Below the pieces are notes generated by a model. That model had not been told where the DNA came from. It was given only the letters and a program-made list of their open reading frames with translations, and did no database searches. Shown piece after piece: positions 35,016 to 44,353 of a stretch of 64,000 nt of DNA; position 1 is the first letter of the stretch, and each line of letters starts with the position of its first letter. Both the position numbers and the translations under genes were made by a program. The DNA comes from BRH-c25 sp035627615 (GTDB lineage: Bacteria; Bacillota; Clostridia; Lutisporales; Lutisporaceae), in contig DASPLL010000020.1 in the NCBI GenBank assembly GCA_035627615.1, positions 53,031-117,030 of the forward strand, read 5' to 3'.

Positions 35016-35678
35016 ATGTCTTTTGAAAAATATAGGGCACGATTGGAAAAGCTGTCATCGACAAATATTTCAGATGCATTGGATGCATATGGCCTGAAGG
35101 GCGCTACATACGGAATCCGTCCTATTTGGGAAGGTGCAGGTAAAGTAGTCGGGGAAGCGGTTACGGTTAAAATAACTGCAGCAGGGCTTACAAAGGGAAA
35201 GAATCACCTGGGGGTCAAAGCCATTGATGCTGCAAAAGCAGGAGATGTAATAATAATTGACAACGGCGGCCGGTTGGATACTTCCTGCTGGGGAGGGATC
35301 CTGGCCAATGGAGCTCAGATGAAGGGGATAAGCGGCGTAGTCATTGATGGAGCCTGCCGTGATGTGGATGATTATGTCGACATCAAATTTCCCGTATATT
35401 CAAGAGGTGCTGTTGTAGCAACCGCCCGTGGAAGGATCATGGAAGAGGCGACTAATGTGATGATTCAGTTTGCAGGAGTTCAGGTAAGGCCTGGAGATAT
35501 AGTATTCGGAGACCGCAGCGGAGTTGTCGTTATTCCCCAGGAAAAGCTGGAGGAAGTAGTGGTGAAGGCAGAAGAGCTTTTTGAAAAAGAGGAAGCTATG
35601 GTTGCTGAAATACGTTCCGGTAAATCAATGCTTGAGGTGGATAACAAATATAGTTATGAAAAGATGCTCAGCAAGTAA
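35016..35678 (+). CDS. RraA-family protein 1 (aldolase-like)
   Basis: 220 residues; ATG after GCGAGGT. The core GDVIIIDNGGRLDTSCWGG, ANGAQMKGISGVVIDGACRD and GDIVFGDRSGVVVIP match RraA-like proteins, including 4-hydroxy-4-methyl-2-oxoglutarate/4-carboxy-4-hydroxy-2-oxoadipate aldolases, which need a divalent metal and the R-D pair at DGACRD. It is the first of three tandem paralogues and keeps the full aldolase pattern. In a catabolic operon an aldolase role fits better than RNase E inhibition. Confidence 0.86.
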   Translation: MSFEKYRARLEKLSSTNISDALDAYGLKGATYGIRPIWEGAGKVVGEAVTVKITAAGLTKGKNHLGVKAIDAAKAGDVIIIDNGGRLDTSCWGGILANGAQMKGISGVVIDGACRDVDDYVDIKFPVYSRGAVVATARGRIMEEATNVMIQFAGVQVRPGDIVFGDRSGVVVIPQEKLEEVVVKAEELFEKEEAMVAEIRSGKSMLEVDNKYSYEKMLSK

Positions 35679-35703
35679 ATAAAATACTTAAGGAGATGAG
35701 CGC

Positions 35704-36342
35704 ATGTTAAGTAAAGATGAGATACAACAGTTCGGCAAGCTTCCTACGGGCAATGTCTGCGATGCCAATAATAAAGGCGGAAATATGGATTTTCAGATAA
35801 AGCCTATAGACAAAAGAAGCAAGCTGGTTGGACCTGCAGTTACGGTAAAATGCCAGCCGGGGGATAACCTGATAATACACCAGGCCATATATAAGGCGGA
35901 GCCTGGTTCGGTGCTGGTAATTGATACCCATGGCTATACTGGTGCAGGACCCATGGGAGAAATAGTGGTTATTGCCTGCCAGGAGAGAGGCATAGCGGGT
36001 ATTGTAGTTGACGGCACCTGCCGTGATGCAAATGATATAGAGGAACTGGGCTTCCCATTTTTCTGCAGGGGCTTCAATCCCGGGGGTACAGTGAAGGAAA
36101 GCTGGGGAACCATCAATGAGACCATTCAGTGCGGTGGTGTTGTGGTCAATCCCGGGGATATTATCGTCGGGGATGTGGATGGAGTGGTAGTAGTTCCACA
36201 GGATAAAGCGGCAGAAGTATTGGAGAAGGCAAAGGCCATAGCAGATAAGGAAGTAAAAGTAAGGGAAATGCTTCGCCAGGGGAAAACAACACTTGAAATA
36301 TATGGTTTTGACAAAATCATTGAGCAAAAAGGCTATAAATAG
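35704..36342 (+). CDS. RraA-family protein 2 (divergent)
   Basis: 212 residues; ATG after AAGGAGATGAG. The RraA core is clear (GTCRD at the R-D site, GDIIVGDVDGVVVVP) but the GG-x-W-G segment is replaced by IDTHGYTGAGPMGE and the N-terminus (GKLPTGNVCDANNKGG) differs from copies 1 and 3. Specialised or non-catalytic partner role is possible. Spacing to copy 1 is 25 bases and to copy 3 is 10. Confidence 0.85.
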   Translation: MLSKDEIQQFGKLPTGNVCDANNKGGNMDFQIKPIDKRSKLVGPAVTVKCQPGDNLIIHQAIYKAEPGSVLVIDTHGYTGAGPMGEIVVIACQERGIAGIVVDGTCRDANDIEELGFPFFCRGFNPGGTVKESWGTINETIQCGGVVVNPGDIIVGDVDGVVVVPQDKAAEVLEKAKAIADKEVKVREMLRQGKTTLEIYGFDKIIEQKGYK

Positions 36343-36352
36343 GAGGAGTAAG

Positions 36353-37024
36353 ATGAATAACGTACCCAAACTTGATCCGTCAATTGTTGAAGCTTTCAAA
36401 AAGCTTGATACAACCAGCGTGTCTGATGCATTGGACCGCCTCGGCATAACAGGAGGACTTCTGGGCATCAAATCGGTAGTAGCAGATACTACGATCTGCG
36501 GACAGGCATTTACAGTGCACTACGTTCCATGCGGCAGTGTAAAAGGGACTGTGGGAGACTTCCTAGATGATGTTGAGCCCGGCCAGGTAGTGGTGATCGA
36601 TAATTCAGGCCGCGATTACTGTACTGTATGGGGTGACCTGATGTCCATTACAGCTACCCGTATGGGTGTGGCAGGAACTGTTATAGATGGCGTATGCAGA
36701 GACATACCTGCCATAAAGAAGATAAAATATCCGATTTTCACAAAGGGTACATATATGGTAACCGGTAAGGACCGTGTATTTGTGGATGCTGTAAATGTGC
36801 CGGTATCTGTCTCGGGAGTTCAGGTAAAGCCTGGAGATATAGTTCTCGGAGATGAGACAGGAGTTCTGGTGATTCCTGTAGAGAGGGCGGAGGAAGTACT
36901 AAAAGTATCACAGGAAATAGCGGAGAAGGAAGCCATAATAGAAGAGGCTGTTAGGACTGGAGCAACCTTGAAGGAAGCCCGTGCCAGGGCAGGCTATCAT
37001 CAGCTGCAGACACGCAAGGCTTAA
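36353..37024 (+). CDS. RraA-family protein 3 (aldolase-like)
   Basis: 223 residues; ATG 36353 after AGGAGGAG; upstream in-frame codons to 36293 lie inside the preceding gene. It has VVIDNSGRDYCTVWGD, TRMGVAGTVIDGVCRD and GDIVLGDETGVLVIP, the RraA/HMG-aldolase pattern. It is closer to copy 1 than to copy 2 in the WG segment. Confidence 0.86.
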   Translation: MNNVPKLDPSIVEAFKKLDTTSVSDALDRLGITGGLLGIKSVVADTTICGQAFTVHYVPCGSVKGTVGDFLDDVEPGQVVVIDNSGRDYCTVWGDLMSITATRMGVAGTVIDGVCRDIPAIKKIKYPIFTKGTYMVTGKDRVFVDAVNVPVSVSGVQVKPGDIVLGDETGVLVIPVERAEEVLKVSQEIAEKEAIIEEAVRTGATLKEARARAGYHQLQTRKA

Positions 37025-37073
37025 TGAGTGCAATTGTATAAAGTATTGAAAGACACAGTAAGGGGGTATTTTA

Positions 37074-38363
37074 ATGAAAGATCTTAGTGTAAAATTAGGA
37101 AGCTTAACGCTGAAAAATCCGATAGTCGCTGGAGGCGGACCTCTGGCAGGCACAGTTCAGCATATCAAGGACTGCGTGGATGCAGGCTTCGGAGCAGTGG
37201 TAACAAAAACTGCTTCTACAGTATGGTATCTGCAGAGATATCCAAGACCATTATATAAATTGATCGATTACAAAAAAGACAGCAGTAATCCGTACTATAC
37301 TCCGAATGATTACGGCTGGATGCACAGAGAGCATAACTCAGTTTATCCGCCGGAGCAGTTCGCGAAAATAATTAAGGAAGCCGCTCCATACGCTAAAGAA
37401 CATAATTGTGCAATCATAGGAAGCTATTCTGCAAGATTCATGGAAGAGTGGGTCGAAATAGCGAAACTCTATGAAGAAGCAGGTTGTGCAGCATTGGAAA
37501 TCAATTTCTGCTGTCCTTTCCCGCCGGAAGGCTTGGCTAAGAGTGAGGATGATGTCAGAATAGGCATCTACTATACAAAAAATCCTGATGAGGCAGTAAA
37601 GGTAATCAAGAAATTAAAGGAATTTGTAAAAATACCAATGTTCGTAAAAATGAGCCCCGACGGCTCCAACTTCGAACAGGTGGCTAAGATGCTCGAAGAG
37701 GCAGGCGCTGACGGTGTAACAATGTTTGCAAATAACAAGACTCTGAGAGTTGATATTGAGACAGGAAAACCTGTCGCATACGGCCCGGCACCGGGTACAG
37801 GCCCGGGAGTCAAGGCTCTGGCTATCAGATGGGTGGCAGAGGTTTCAGCCAAGTGTGATTTTGCAGTAATGGGCAATCGTGGAGCGTCGACCTGGCAGGA
37901 TGCTATTGAGTTCATAATGGCCGGAGCTTCAGCGGTACAGTACTGCACACCTGTTATGATCCGCGGCCTGGTATATGTAAAAGAGCTTCTTGACGGAATA
38001 GAAAAATACATGGAAAGAAGAGACTATAACAGCATCAGTGAGTTCCATGGTATGGCAATGAGACAGATATACAGCAACCAGGACCTTGTAGACAACGTTA
38101 AGGCTCTGTATGCCGAGGTTGATTACAGCAAATGTACAGGCTGTAAACGCTGCAGTCAGGTATGCTGGTATGATGCAATAAAGGTAGTGAAGAAGGCCAT
38201 AATAAAGAAACAACATTGTGCAGGCTGCAGCTTGTGCAGCCAGGTATGTCCGGTGAATGCAATCAATATGCATGAAAGAGATAATGATCTTGAGCACTTC
38301 CAGGCTATGGCTTCCGCACATCCGGAGCTGCTGCCGGAATACTTCAAAGATGGAGATAAATAA
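37074..38363 (+). CDS. PreA/DHOD-like flavin oxidoreductase with two C-terminal [4Fe-4S] motifs
   Basis: 429 residues; ATG after GGGGGTA. The N-terminal ~330 residues are a dihydroorotate-dehydrogenase-type TIM barrel: LGSLTLKNPIVAGGGPL, FCCPFP substrate-site region, VKMSPDG, NRGASTWQDA phosphate site. Two CxxCxxCxxxC clusters follow (CTGCKRCSQVC and CAGCSLCSQVC). This is the layout of the PreA subunit of NAD-dependent dihydropyrimidine dehydrogenase, but no PreT partner is present. It probably reduces or oxidises a C=C bond of a cyclic or unsaturated intermediate using ferredoxin. Confidence 0.87.
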   Translation: MKDLSVKLGSLTLKNPIVAGGGPLAGTVQHIKDCVDAGFGAVVTKTASTVWYLQRYPRPLYKLIDYKKDSSNPYYTPNDYGWMHREHNSVYPPEQFAKIIKEAAPYAKEHNCAIIGSYSARFMEEWVEIAKLYEEAGCAALEINFCCPFPPEGLAKSEDDVRIGIYYTKNPDEAVKVIKKLKEFVKIPMFVKMSPDGSNFEQVAKMLEEAGADGVTMFANNKTLRVDIETGKPVAYGPAPGTGPGVKALAIRWVAEVSAKCDFAVMGNRGASTWQDAIEFIMAGASAVQYCTPVMIRGLVYVKELLDGIEKYMERRDYNSISEFHGMAMRQIYSNQDLVDNVKALYAEVDYSKCTGCKRCSQVCWYDAIKVVKKAIIKKQHCAGCSLCSQVCPVNAINMHERDNDLEHFQAMASAHPELLPEYFKDGDK

Positions 38364-38365
38364 TA

Positions 38366-39406
38366 ATGAGGAAATATTCTATTGCGCTTATTCCGGGTGA
38401 TGGAATTGGAAAAGAAGTAGTCGCATCGGCTAAAGAAGTCCTGGAGGCTGTACAGGCCGCTTCGGGAGAGTTCAGTCTTGAATTTGAGACATATCCTGCC
38501 GGACAAGAGGTGTTTGCAAGCACAGGCAGTGCTTTACCGCAGGAGACCCTGTCCGGGATAAGAAAAGCCGATGCAGCTTTGATCGGCGCATTGAATGCAA
38601 GTCCTGTACCTGCACCAAGCCCTGTAGGACAGCTGCGGAAGGAACTGGGACTGTATGCCGATGTCCGCCCGGTTAAAGCCTGGCCTGGGATATGGAGTAT
38701 AAAGCCTGGCCTCGATATCATCTGCATACGTGAGAACACCGAAGGTTTTCTTGCGGACCGCAATTTATACATGGGTAATGGCGAGTTCATGCCCACAGAG
38801 GATGTTGTAATGTCTGTCAGGGTACTGACAAGGCAGGGCAGTGAAAGAATAGCCAGATATGCTTTTGAACTGGCAAGGAAGCAGAGCCGCAAAAAGATCA
38901 CTGTGGTTCACAAGGCCAATGTTCTGAGGCGGGGCTGCGGTTTCTTCCTGGAAATAGTAAGGGCTGTGGCAAAAAATTATCCTGAAATAGAGCTGACAGA
39001 TGAATATGTGGATAATGCAGCAAACAACCTCATACTGCAGCCTGAAAAATATGATGTTTTACTGGCTACGAATTTATTCGGGGATATAATTTCGGATGAG
39101 GCGGCAGCCCTCGTATCCAACCTGGTACCTTCAGTCAATATCGGAGAGGATTGCGCTGTTTTCTCACCAATAAATCATTCCGGGAAAAACGATGAAGCAG
39201 GCAAGAATATTGCAAACCCGCTAGTACATATAGTCTGCGCCGGCATGATGCTGGAGCACCTGGGTGAAGCGGAGGCCGGACATAAAATATATCAGGCTGT
39301 AAGGGATGTTCTTAAAGAGGGAAGCATTAAGCCGCAGGATCTGGGCGGCAACAGCAGTACCACCGAAATAACATCGGCAGTATGCAGCAGAATAACCGGA
39401 AATTAA
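38366..39406 (+). CDS. Isocitrate/isopropylmalate-type beta-decarboxylating dehydrogenase
   Basis: 346 residues, starting 2 bases after the previous stop. IPGDGIGKEV at the N-terminus, IRENTEGFLADRNL, and NLFGDIISDEAAALVS with the metal-binding aspartates are family signatures. The family oxidises a 2-hydroxy-3-carboxy acid and removes CO2. It sits directly before LeuC/LeuD-like subunits, so the pair performs hydration then oxidative decarboxylation, as in leucine, lysine or TCA chemistry. No leuA is adjacent, so leucine biosynthesis is unlikely. Confidence 0.9.
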   Translation: MRKYSIALIPGDGIGKEVVASAKEVLEAVQAASGEFSLEFETYPAGQEVFASTGSALPQETLSGIRKADAALIGALNASPVPAPSPVGQLRKELGLYADVRPVKAWPGIWSIKPGLDIICIRENTEGFLADRNLYMGNGEFMPTEDVVMSVRVLTRQGSERIARYAFELARKQSRKKITVVHKANVLRRGCGFFLEIVRAVAKNYPEIELTDEYVDNAANNLILQPEKYDVLLATNLFGDIISDEAAALVSNLVPSVNIGEDCAVFSPINHSGKNDEAGKNIANPLVHIVCAGMMLEHLGEAEAGHKIYQAVRDVLKEGSIKPQDLGGNSSTTEITSAVCSRITGN

Positions 39407-39422
39407 CGAGGGGGAATCTGCA

Positions 39423-40697
39423 ATGGGAATGACGATAGTTGAAAAAATACTTGCTAAGAACAGCGGTATGGCAGAAGTTAAACCAGGGGACATTATAGAG
39501 GCAAAAGTAGATGCTGTAATGCTGCATGACATAGGAACCCCAGGGATACAAAGACCACTCAAAGAGCTTGGACTGGACAGGATCGCGGATAATGTGGAAT
39601 GTGTGATCATACCGGATCATTTCGTTCCCGCACCTACAGTCCAGGCTGCTGAAAATTTGAAAATCACCAGAAATTTTGCTGTTTCAATGGGTGTAAAAAA
39701 CTTCTATGATATAGGCCGCGGCGGTGTATGCCACCAGGTGATGGTGGAAAAAGGGCATGTCAGACCGGGACAGATTATTGCGGCTCCTGACTCCCATGCT
39801 ACGACCTACGGCTCCTTTGGTGCTTTAGGGACAGGTTTTGGAGTTACTGATGTAGCTATTGCCCTGGGAACCGGACGGCTTTGGTTCATGGTGCCTGAGA
39901 CGGCTAAAATTGTTTTAAACGGAAGGCTGGGAGCCGGTGTAAGTGCAAAGGATGTGATCCTTCACCTTCTTAAAACCTTCGGAGAAGCAAGGTTCATATA
40001 TAAAGTAATCGAGCTTTCAGGACCTGTAATTGAGAATATGAGCATGGAAGGACGTATGTGCATTGCAAACCTGGCTTATGAGCTGGGAGTTAAAACATGC
40101 ATTATCCTCCCTGATAAAGTTACGAAAGATTACCTGACAGAGCGTACTGACATTGCATTTGAACCGGTTCTGCCTGATCCGGATGCACAATATGCAGAAA
40201 CACTGGAGCTTGACTTGAGTGACCTTGCACCTATGGTAGCAGCACCGCACAGCCCATCCAACGGCAAAACGGCGGCTGAAGCGGCAGGTACAAAGATCCA
40301 TCAGGCTTTCCTCGGATCCTGTACAAACGGTAGAATCGAAGACCTGCGCATAGCAGCGGACATACTGAAAGGGCAGACTGTGCATCCTGATGTACGTTTA
40401 ATTGTGACTCCGGCTTCCCAGGCTGTATACCTGCAAGCTGTAAGTGAAGGTATAGTAGAGGTGCTGCTTAAAGCAGGCGCCTGCATAACCAATCCCGGCT
40501 GCGGAGTATGCCTGGGCGGACATCTGGGGGTAATAGCCTCCGATGAGGTATGTATTTCCACCTCCAACAGAAATTTCAGAGGGAGAATGGGCAGCGTAAA
40601 CGGAGCAATTTACCTGGCCTCACCTGCAACAGTTGCAGCATCGGCAATCAAAGGTGAGATAACTGATCCGAGAAGTCTGGAGGTGAAGCAGGCATGA
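39423..40697 (+). CDS. LeuC/homoaconitase-like hydratase, large subunit
   Basis: 424 residues; ATG after GAGGGGGAA. [4Fe-4S] cysteines are present in GSCTNGR and NPGCGVC, with APDSHATTYGSFGALGTG as the substrate site. It belongs to the 3-isopropylmalate dehydratase/homoaconitase/dimethylmaleate hydratase branch. Stop overlaps the start of the small subunit by 4 bases (ATGA). Substrate is unknown; the neighbouring tricarboxylate transporter and LeuB-like dehydrogenase favour a tricarboxylic or branched dicarboxylic acid. Confidence 0.92.
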   Translation: MGMTIVEKILAKNSGMAEVKPGDIIEAKVDAVMLHDIGTPGIQRPLKELGLDRIADNVECVIIPDHFVPAPTVQAAENLKITRNFAVSMGVKNFYDIGRGGVCHQVMVEKGHVRPGQIIAAPDSHATTYGSFGALGTGFGVTDVAIALGTGRLWFMVPETAKIVLNGRLGAGVSAKDVILHLLKTFGEARFIYKVIELSGPVIENMSMEGRMCIANLAYELGVKTCIILPDKVTKDYLTERTDIAFEPVLPDPDAQYAETLELDLSDLAPMVAAPHSPSNGKTAAEAAGTKIHQAFLGSCTNGRIEDLRIAADILKGQTVHPDVRLIVTPASQAVYLQAVSEGIVEVLLKAGACITNPGCGVCLGGHLGVIASDEVCISTSNRNFRGRMGSVNGAIYLASPATVAASAIKGEITDPRSLEVKQA

Positions 40698-41182
40698 TAA
40701 GCGGGAAGGTATGGAAATATGGCAAGAACATAGATACTGAAGAGATATACCCGGCAAGATATCTGGTTCATTTTGAACCACAGGAAGTGGCTAAACATGC
40801 TATGGAGGATATAGACCCCAAATTTGCGGAACGTGTGAAGCCCGGGGATATAATCGTCGCAGGACATAACTTCGGATGCGGCTCCGCCAGGGAACAGGCG
40901 GCCATGACTTTAAAATATGCAAAAGTCGGCGCCATAGTAGCAGATTCAATTTCGAGAGCCTTTTATAGAAATGCTGTGAATAATGGACTTCCTGTATTGG
41001 CGATGGAAGGGATCTCAGAGCAGGTCAATGAAGGTGACGAACTTGAAGTCGACCTGGAGCTTGGGATAATAGTCAATCTTACTACAGGTATGAAGTGGCA
41101 GTCAAAACCTGCACCAAAGCTGATACTTGATATCATATCAATGGGTGGGGCTATAGCGTATTACAAGAAGACAATGAAATAA
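40694..41182 (+). CDS. LeuD-like hydratase, small (swivel) subunit
   Basis: 162 residues, ATGA overlap with the large subunit, so the two are made together. GHNFGCGSAREQAAMTLKYAKVGAIVADS is the substrate-recognition loop of LeuD-like proteins; YxxRxx-type loops that decide substrate length lie in the N-terminal region around YPARYLVHF. Confidence 0.92.
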   Translation: MISGKVWKYGKNIDTEEIYPARYLVHFEPQEVAKHAMEDIDPKFAERVKPGDIIVAGHNFGCGSAREQAAMTLKYAKVGAIVADSISRAFYRNAVNNGLPVLAMEGISEQVNEGDELEVDLELGIIVNLTTGMKWQSKPAPKLILDIISMGGAIAYYKKTMK

Positions 41183-41228
41183 TGTTCTGTATATAAATAT
41201 CAACTTATTCATGAAAGGGAGGAGTCAA

Positions 41229-42656
41229 ATGCCAAAAAGTTTGGGAAGTTACATAGAAACGCTCAGAGCACTATGTCCTGAAGAAATTGTTGATGTAAAG
41301 AAAGAGGTAGATCCTAAGTTTGAAGCTACAACATTTTTGAGAAAATTGGAGCTGGAAGGCCGTCAGCCGATGGCAGTCTATCCTCATGTGAAAGATCTAT
41401 ACGGTGAAAAGTCCGAGATACCTCTGGCGCTTAATGCTTTTGCAAGCAGAAAGAAGCTTGCTGTAGCTCTTGACCTTAAGCCCGAGCAGTACAAGATGGA
41501 GCCGGTAATGGAATTGGCAAAGCGTTACCGCAACCAGGGCACAACTGAAGTAATAAAGCCCGAGGATGCTCCGGTGAAGGAAGTAGTGAAAAAGGGTGAA
41601 GAAGTGGATCTGTTCAAGCTCCCTATCCCCACTCATAACTCAAAGGATGGCGGACCATACATATTAGGTGCATGTACTGCCATGAGGAATCCGGAAACAG
41701 GTGTATACAATCTGGCTATGCTGAGACTCCATGTAAAGGACAAGGATAAGACCACTATACATGCGGAGCTTAACCACCACTCAGGCATGATCATAAAAGC
41801 GAACCGCGAAGCGGGGAAAGAGACTCCTATTGCATTGGTAGTAGGGCATCATCCTACCTTCTATCTAGGCAGCCTGTGGGAAGGACCCTATGGGAAGGAT
41901 GAATATGAAATAGCAAGCTCAGCCATGGGCGAGGCACTGAGAGTAGTTCCATCTGAAACCTGGGGTGAAGATTTCATGGTTCCTGCGGATGCCGAGATGA
42001 TAATCGAAGGTGTCGTATTGGCTGAAGAAGTTGATGAGGAAGGCCCTGTCGGAGAGCATACACGCTATTATAAAACCATACGCGGAGGCAAAATAGACAA
42101 GAGATTTGACCCCGTGGTAAAAATAACCGCTATTACTTACAGAAAAAACGCGATATATTTATCTAACAATATGGCTCATGCAGATCAAGGCTTTATAGGA
42201 GCACTTCCAAAGGAAGCTGTTATCTATGAAAAAGCAAAGGGCTGCTGCCCGGGAGTGAAAGCCGTATATCTGACACCGGGCGGAGTCTGCCGTTATATAT
42301 GTTACATATCGCTTAAGCAGCGTGTCGCCGGTGAGGCAAAGGATGCAATAATGGCTTCCTTCATCAGTGACTGGCATATAAAGTTTGTTGTTGCTGTTGA
42401 TGATGATGTGGATATCTTTAGCGATCAGGAAGTACTTTGGGCTATAGCCACAAGGACTCAGCCCCATCGCAGATTCTTTATAATTCCTGAGGCCATGGGA
42501 GCCAGCCTGGACCCGACAGTAAGCATGGAATCGTCAAAGCCCGTTACATCGAAGATGGGTATAGATGCAACTAAACCGTATGGCGAGCCTTTTTCCGAAG
42601 TATGTGAAGTTCCTCTTGACCTGCTTCAGGAAATCCGCCTTGAGGATTACATATAG
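41229..42656 (+). CDS. UbiD-family prenyl-FMN-dependent decarboxylase
   Basis: 475 residues; ATG 41229 after AAAGGGAGGAG, the in-frame ATG at 41211 lies before that site. The prFMN-binding E-x-P-x-x-E-like element is in EEGPVGEHTRYYKT; other UbiD blocks include LPIPTHNSKDGGPYILGAC and HHSGMIIKANR. UbiD enzymes decarboxylate alpha,beta-unsaturated or aromatic acids using prenylated FMN made by UbiX, whose gene lies 5.3 kb downstream. The dehydratases of this operon could supply an unsaturated acid. Confidence 0.92.
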   Translation: MPKSLGSYIETLRALCPEEIVDVKKEVDPKFEATTFLRKLELEGRQPMAVYPHVKDLYGEKSEIPLALNAFASRKKLAVALDLKPEQYKMEPVMELAKRYRNQGTTEVIKPEDAPVKEVVKKGEEVDLFKLPIPTHNSKDGGPYILGACTAMRNPETGVYNLAMLRLHVKDKDKTTIHAELNHHSGMIIKANREAGKETPIALVVGHHPTFYLGSLWEGPYGKDEYEIASSAMGEALRVVPSETWGEDFMVPADAEMIIEGVVLAEEVDEEGPVGEHTRYYKTIRGGKIDKRFDPVVKITAITYRKNAIYLSNNMAHADQGFIGALPKEAVIYEKAKGCCPGVKAVYLTPGGVCRYICYISLKQRVAGEAKDAIMASFISDWHIKFVVAVDDDVDIFSDQEVLWAIATRTQPHRRFFIIPEAMGASLDPTVSMESSKPVTSKMGIDATKPYGEPFSEVCEVPLDLLQEIRLEDYI

Positions 42657-42749
42657 ACTTTGGTACGGTGAGAAAGGAGGGAAGAAAACAGGTTTTTTAC
42701 GGGTAGATCTATCAAATGTCAGATTATAAATTAAAGGGAGGTCAAAATA

Positions 42750-43778
42750 ATGAAGGTTAGCAAGAGAAGAATAGCTTTAATTACAGTGTTAGTATTTTTA
42801 CTTAGTTCCATCGCTTTAGCAGGTTGTACACCAAAACCGGCCGCAGAAGGAGCTGCACCGGCAGCCGCAGAACCTGCAAAAAGCAACTACCCTTCCCAAC
42901 CGATAACAATGTACATACCTCATAAGGCCGGAGGCAGCACCGATATGGTAGCTCGTGCCCTCCAGCCATATCTCCAGAAGAATCTTGGGGATAAAGCATC
43001 TGTTGTTATAGAGAATGAAGGCGGCGGAGGAGGAAATGCTGCTCACCTGAAGACCTACAAAGCAGCTCCGGATGGATACACTATTGAAATGACACCATTC
43101 CCTTCCATGACACTTGGTGAGATAGTAAAGGGCGGCGAATTCAAGGCCATGGAGTACACATATCTGTATAGTGTAACCGGCGGCGATTATAACGGTATTT
43201 ACGTAAAATATGACTCCCCGTACAAAACCCTTAAAGACCTGGTAGAAGCAGCAAAAAAAGGTAAGATTACAATGTCAGGCTCCGGCGTTGGTACAAACAG
43301 TGATATGTCCATGAAACTGCTGGAAAAACCGGCAGGCGTTAAGTTCGAATATGTATCTTATGACGGTGGAACAGAAGCTGCTGTTGCTGTTGCCGGCGGA
43401 CATACCGACAGTGGTGTAGGTAATGTAGTTTCCCTGAAGCAGATGGTTGATGAGAAGAAGCTCAGAGTTCTGGCTGTTATCGGTAAGAACAGACATGCAA
43501 ATTACCCGGATGTACCAACTGCCGTCGAAGAAGGCTATGAGGGCGCAGCAATGGATGTATGCGTTGGCGTAATTGCACCTCCAAACATGCCTGCTGATAT
43601 AGCTAAAGTATTGGAAGATGCTCTGAGCAAGGCCGTTGCTGATCCGGAATTCAAGGCACAGGCCGATAAGCTGGGTGCAACTCTTGTACCTTTGAGCTCA
43701 ACAGAATTCAAGGCCGTTGCTGAAAACATCTATAATCAGGCCAATTCAATGAAGGACGAGCTTAAAGCCGGACAATAA
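42750..43778 (+). CDS. TctC-type tricarboxylate-binding lipoprotein
   Basis: 342 residues; ATG after GGGAGGTC. Lipobox LAGC, then YPSQPITMYIPHKAGGSTDMVARALQPYLQ, the carboxylate-binding P-loop-like opening of Bug/TctC proteins. It catches the substrate for TctBA, downstream. It is the first gene of the transport set and is followed by a hairpin that would raise its relative expression. Confidence 0.92.
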   Translation: MKVSKRRIALITVLVFLLSSIALAGCTPKPAAEGAAPAAAEPAKSNYPSQPITMYIPHKAGGSTDMVARALQPYLQKNLGDKASVVIENEGGGGGNAAHLKTYKAAPDGYTIEMTPFPSMTLGEIVKGGEFKAMEYTYLYSVTGGDYNGIYVKYDSPYKTLKDLVEAAKKGKITMSGSGVGTNSDMSMKLLEKPAGVKFEYVSYDGGTEAAVAVAGGHTDSGVGNVVSLKQMVDEKKLRVLAVIGKNRHANYPDVPTAVEEGYEGAAMDVCVGVIAPPNMPADIAKVLEDALSKAVADPEFKAQADKLGATLVPLSSTEFKAVAENIYNQANSMKDELKAGQ

Positions 43779-43793
43779 TCAGGGAATACCATA

Positions 43794-43824
43794 AAGAGAA
43801 AGGGGTATTATCTCCCTTTCTCTT
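43794..43824 (+). promoter_or_regulatory. Intercistronic hairpin after tctC-like gene
   Basis: An 11-bp perfect stem AAGAGAAAGGG/CCCTTTCTCTT (43794-43804 and 43814-43824), 9-base loop, no T run. Confidence 0.6.
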
Positions 43825-43861
43825 ATCCAAATATTAGAGGCACTATAGAAGGGGGTATACG

Positions 43862-44341
43862 ATGAATACGGCATCTGGTGCAAATAAGAAAAAACTATCA
43901 AACATGTTGTTCACAGCTGCAATTATCATTGTTTTTGCAATGGTTCTTGTGATGTCCTTCTCACTCTCCAAAACGGCTGGAAGTGTACCGAGACTGATCA
44001 GCATAGTCGGAATCATACTGTCCGTTATTTCGCTGATTACAGACTCAAAGAAAAAGGATGGCAAAAAGGAAGGCAATAATGCTGATTCATCTGAGAATCA
44101 AGGAGTGCCTTTTATGAAGACTTTTGCGTTTATAATAGCATATCTGGTGGCAATGGTCGTATTGGGATTCTTAGTATCTACCATCCTGATACTGTTCTTA
44201 ATGACAATACTAATGAATTATAAGAACTATAAAGTTAGTGCGATTTTTTCGGTTATAGCAACAGTAATGCTTTATGCCAGCTTCAAATACCTGTTCTACG
44301 TCCGCTTGCCTATTGGCATTCTGTTTGAGTTATTTTTATAG
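43862..44341 (+). CDS. TctB-family small membrane subunit
   Basis: 159 residues with four hydrophobic segments; ATG after GAAGGGGGT. Size and position between TctC and TctA identify the tripartite tricarboxylate transporter small subunit; sequence conservation in this family is low. It has a charged lysine-rich loop at ~60-75. Confidence 0.87.
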   Translation: MNTASGANKKKLSNMLFTAAIIIVFAMVLVMSFSLSKTAGSVPRLISIVGIILSVISLITDSKKKDGKKEGNNADSSENQGVPFMKTFAFIIAYLVAMVVLGFLVSTILILFLMTILMNYKNYKVSAIFSVIATVMLYASFKYLFYVRLPIGILFELFL

Positions 44342-44353
44342 GGTGGTGAGATA

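Noticed and set aside
35707..36471. A 254-codon reverse-strand frame opposite RraA copies 2 and 3
   Set aside because: Antisense shadow of conserved coding sequence.
39423..41182. Leucine biosynthesis role for the LeuC/LeuD/LeuB-like genes
   Set aside because: No leuA or ilv genes nearby and the setting is a catabolic operon with a carboxylate importer.
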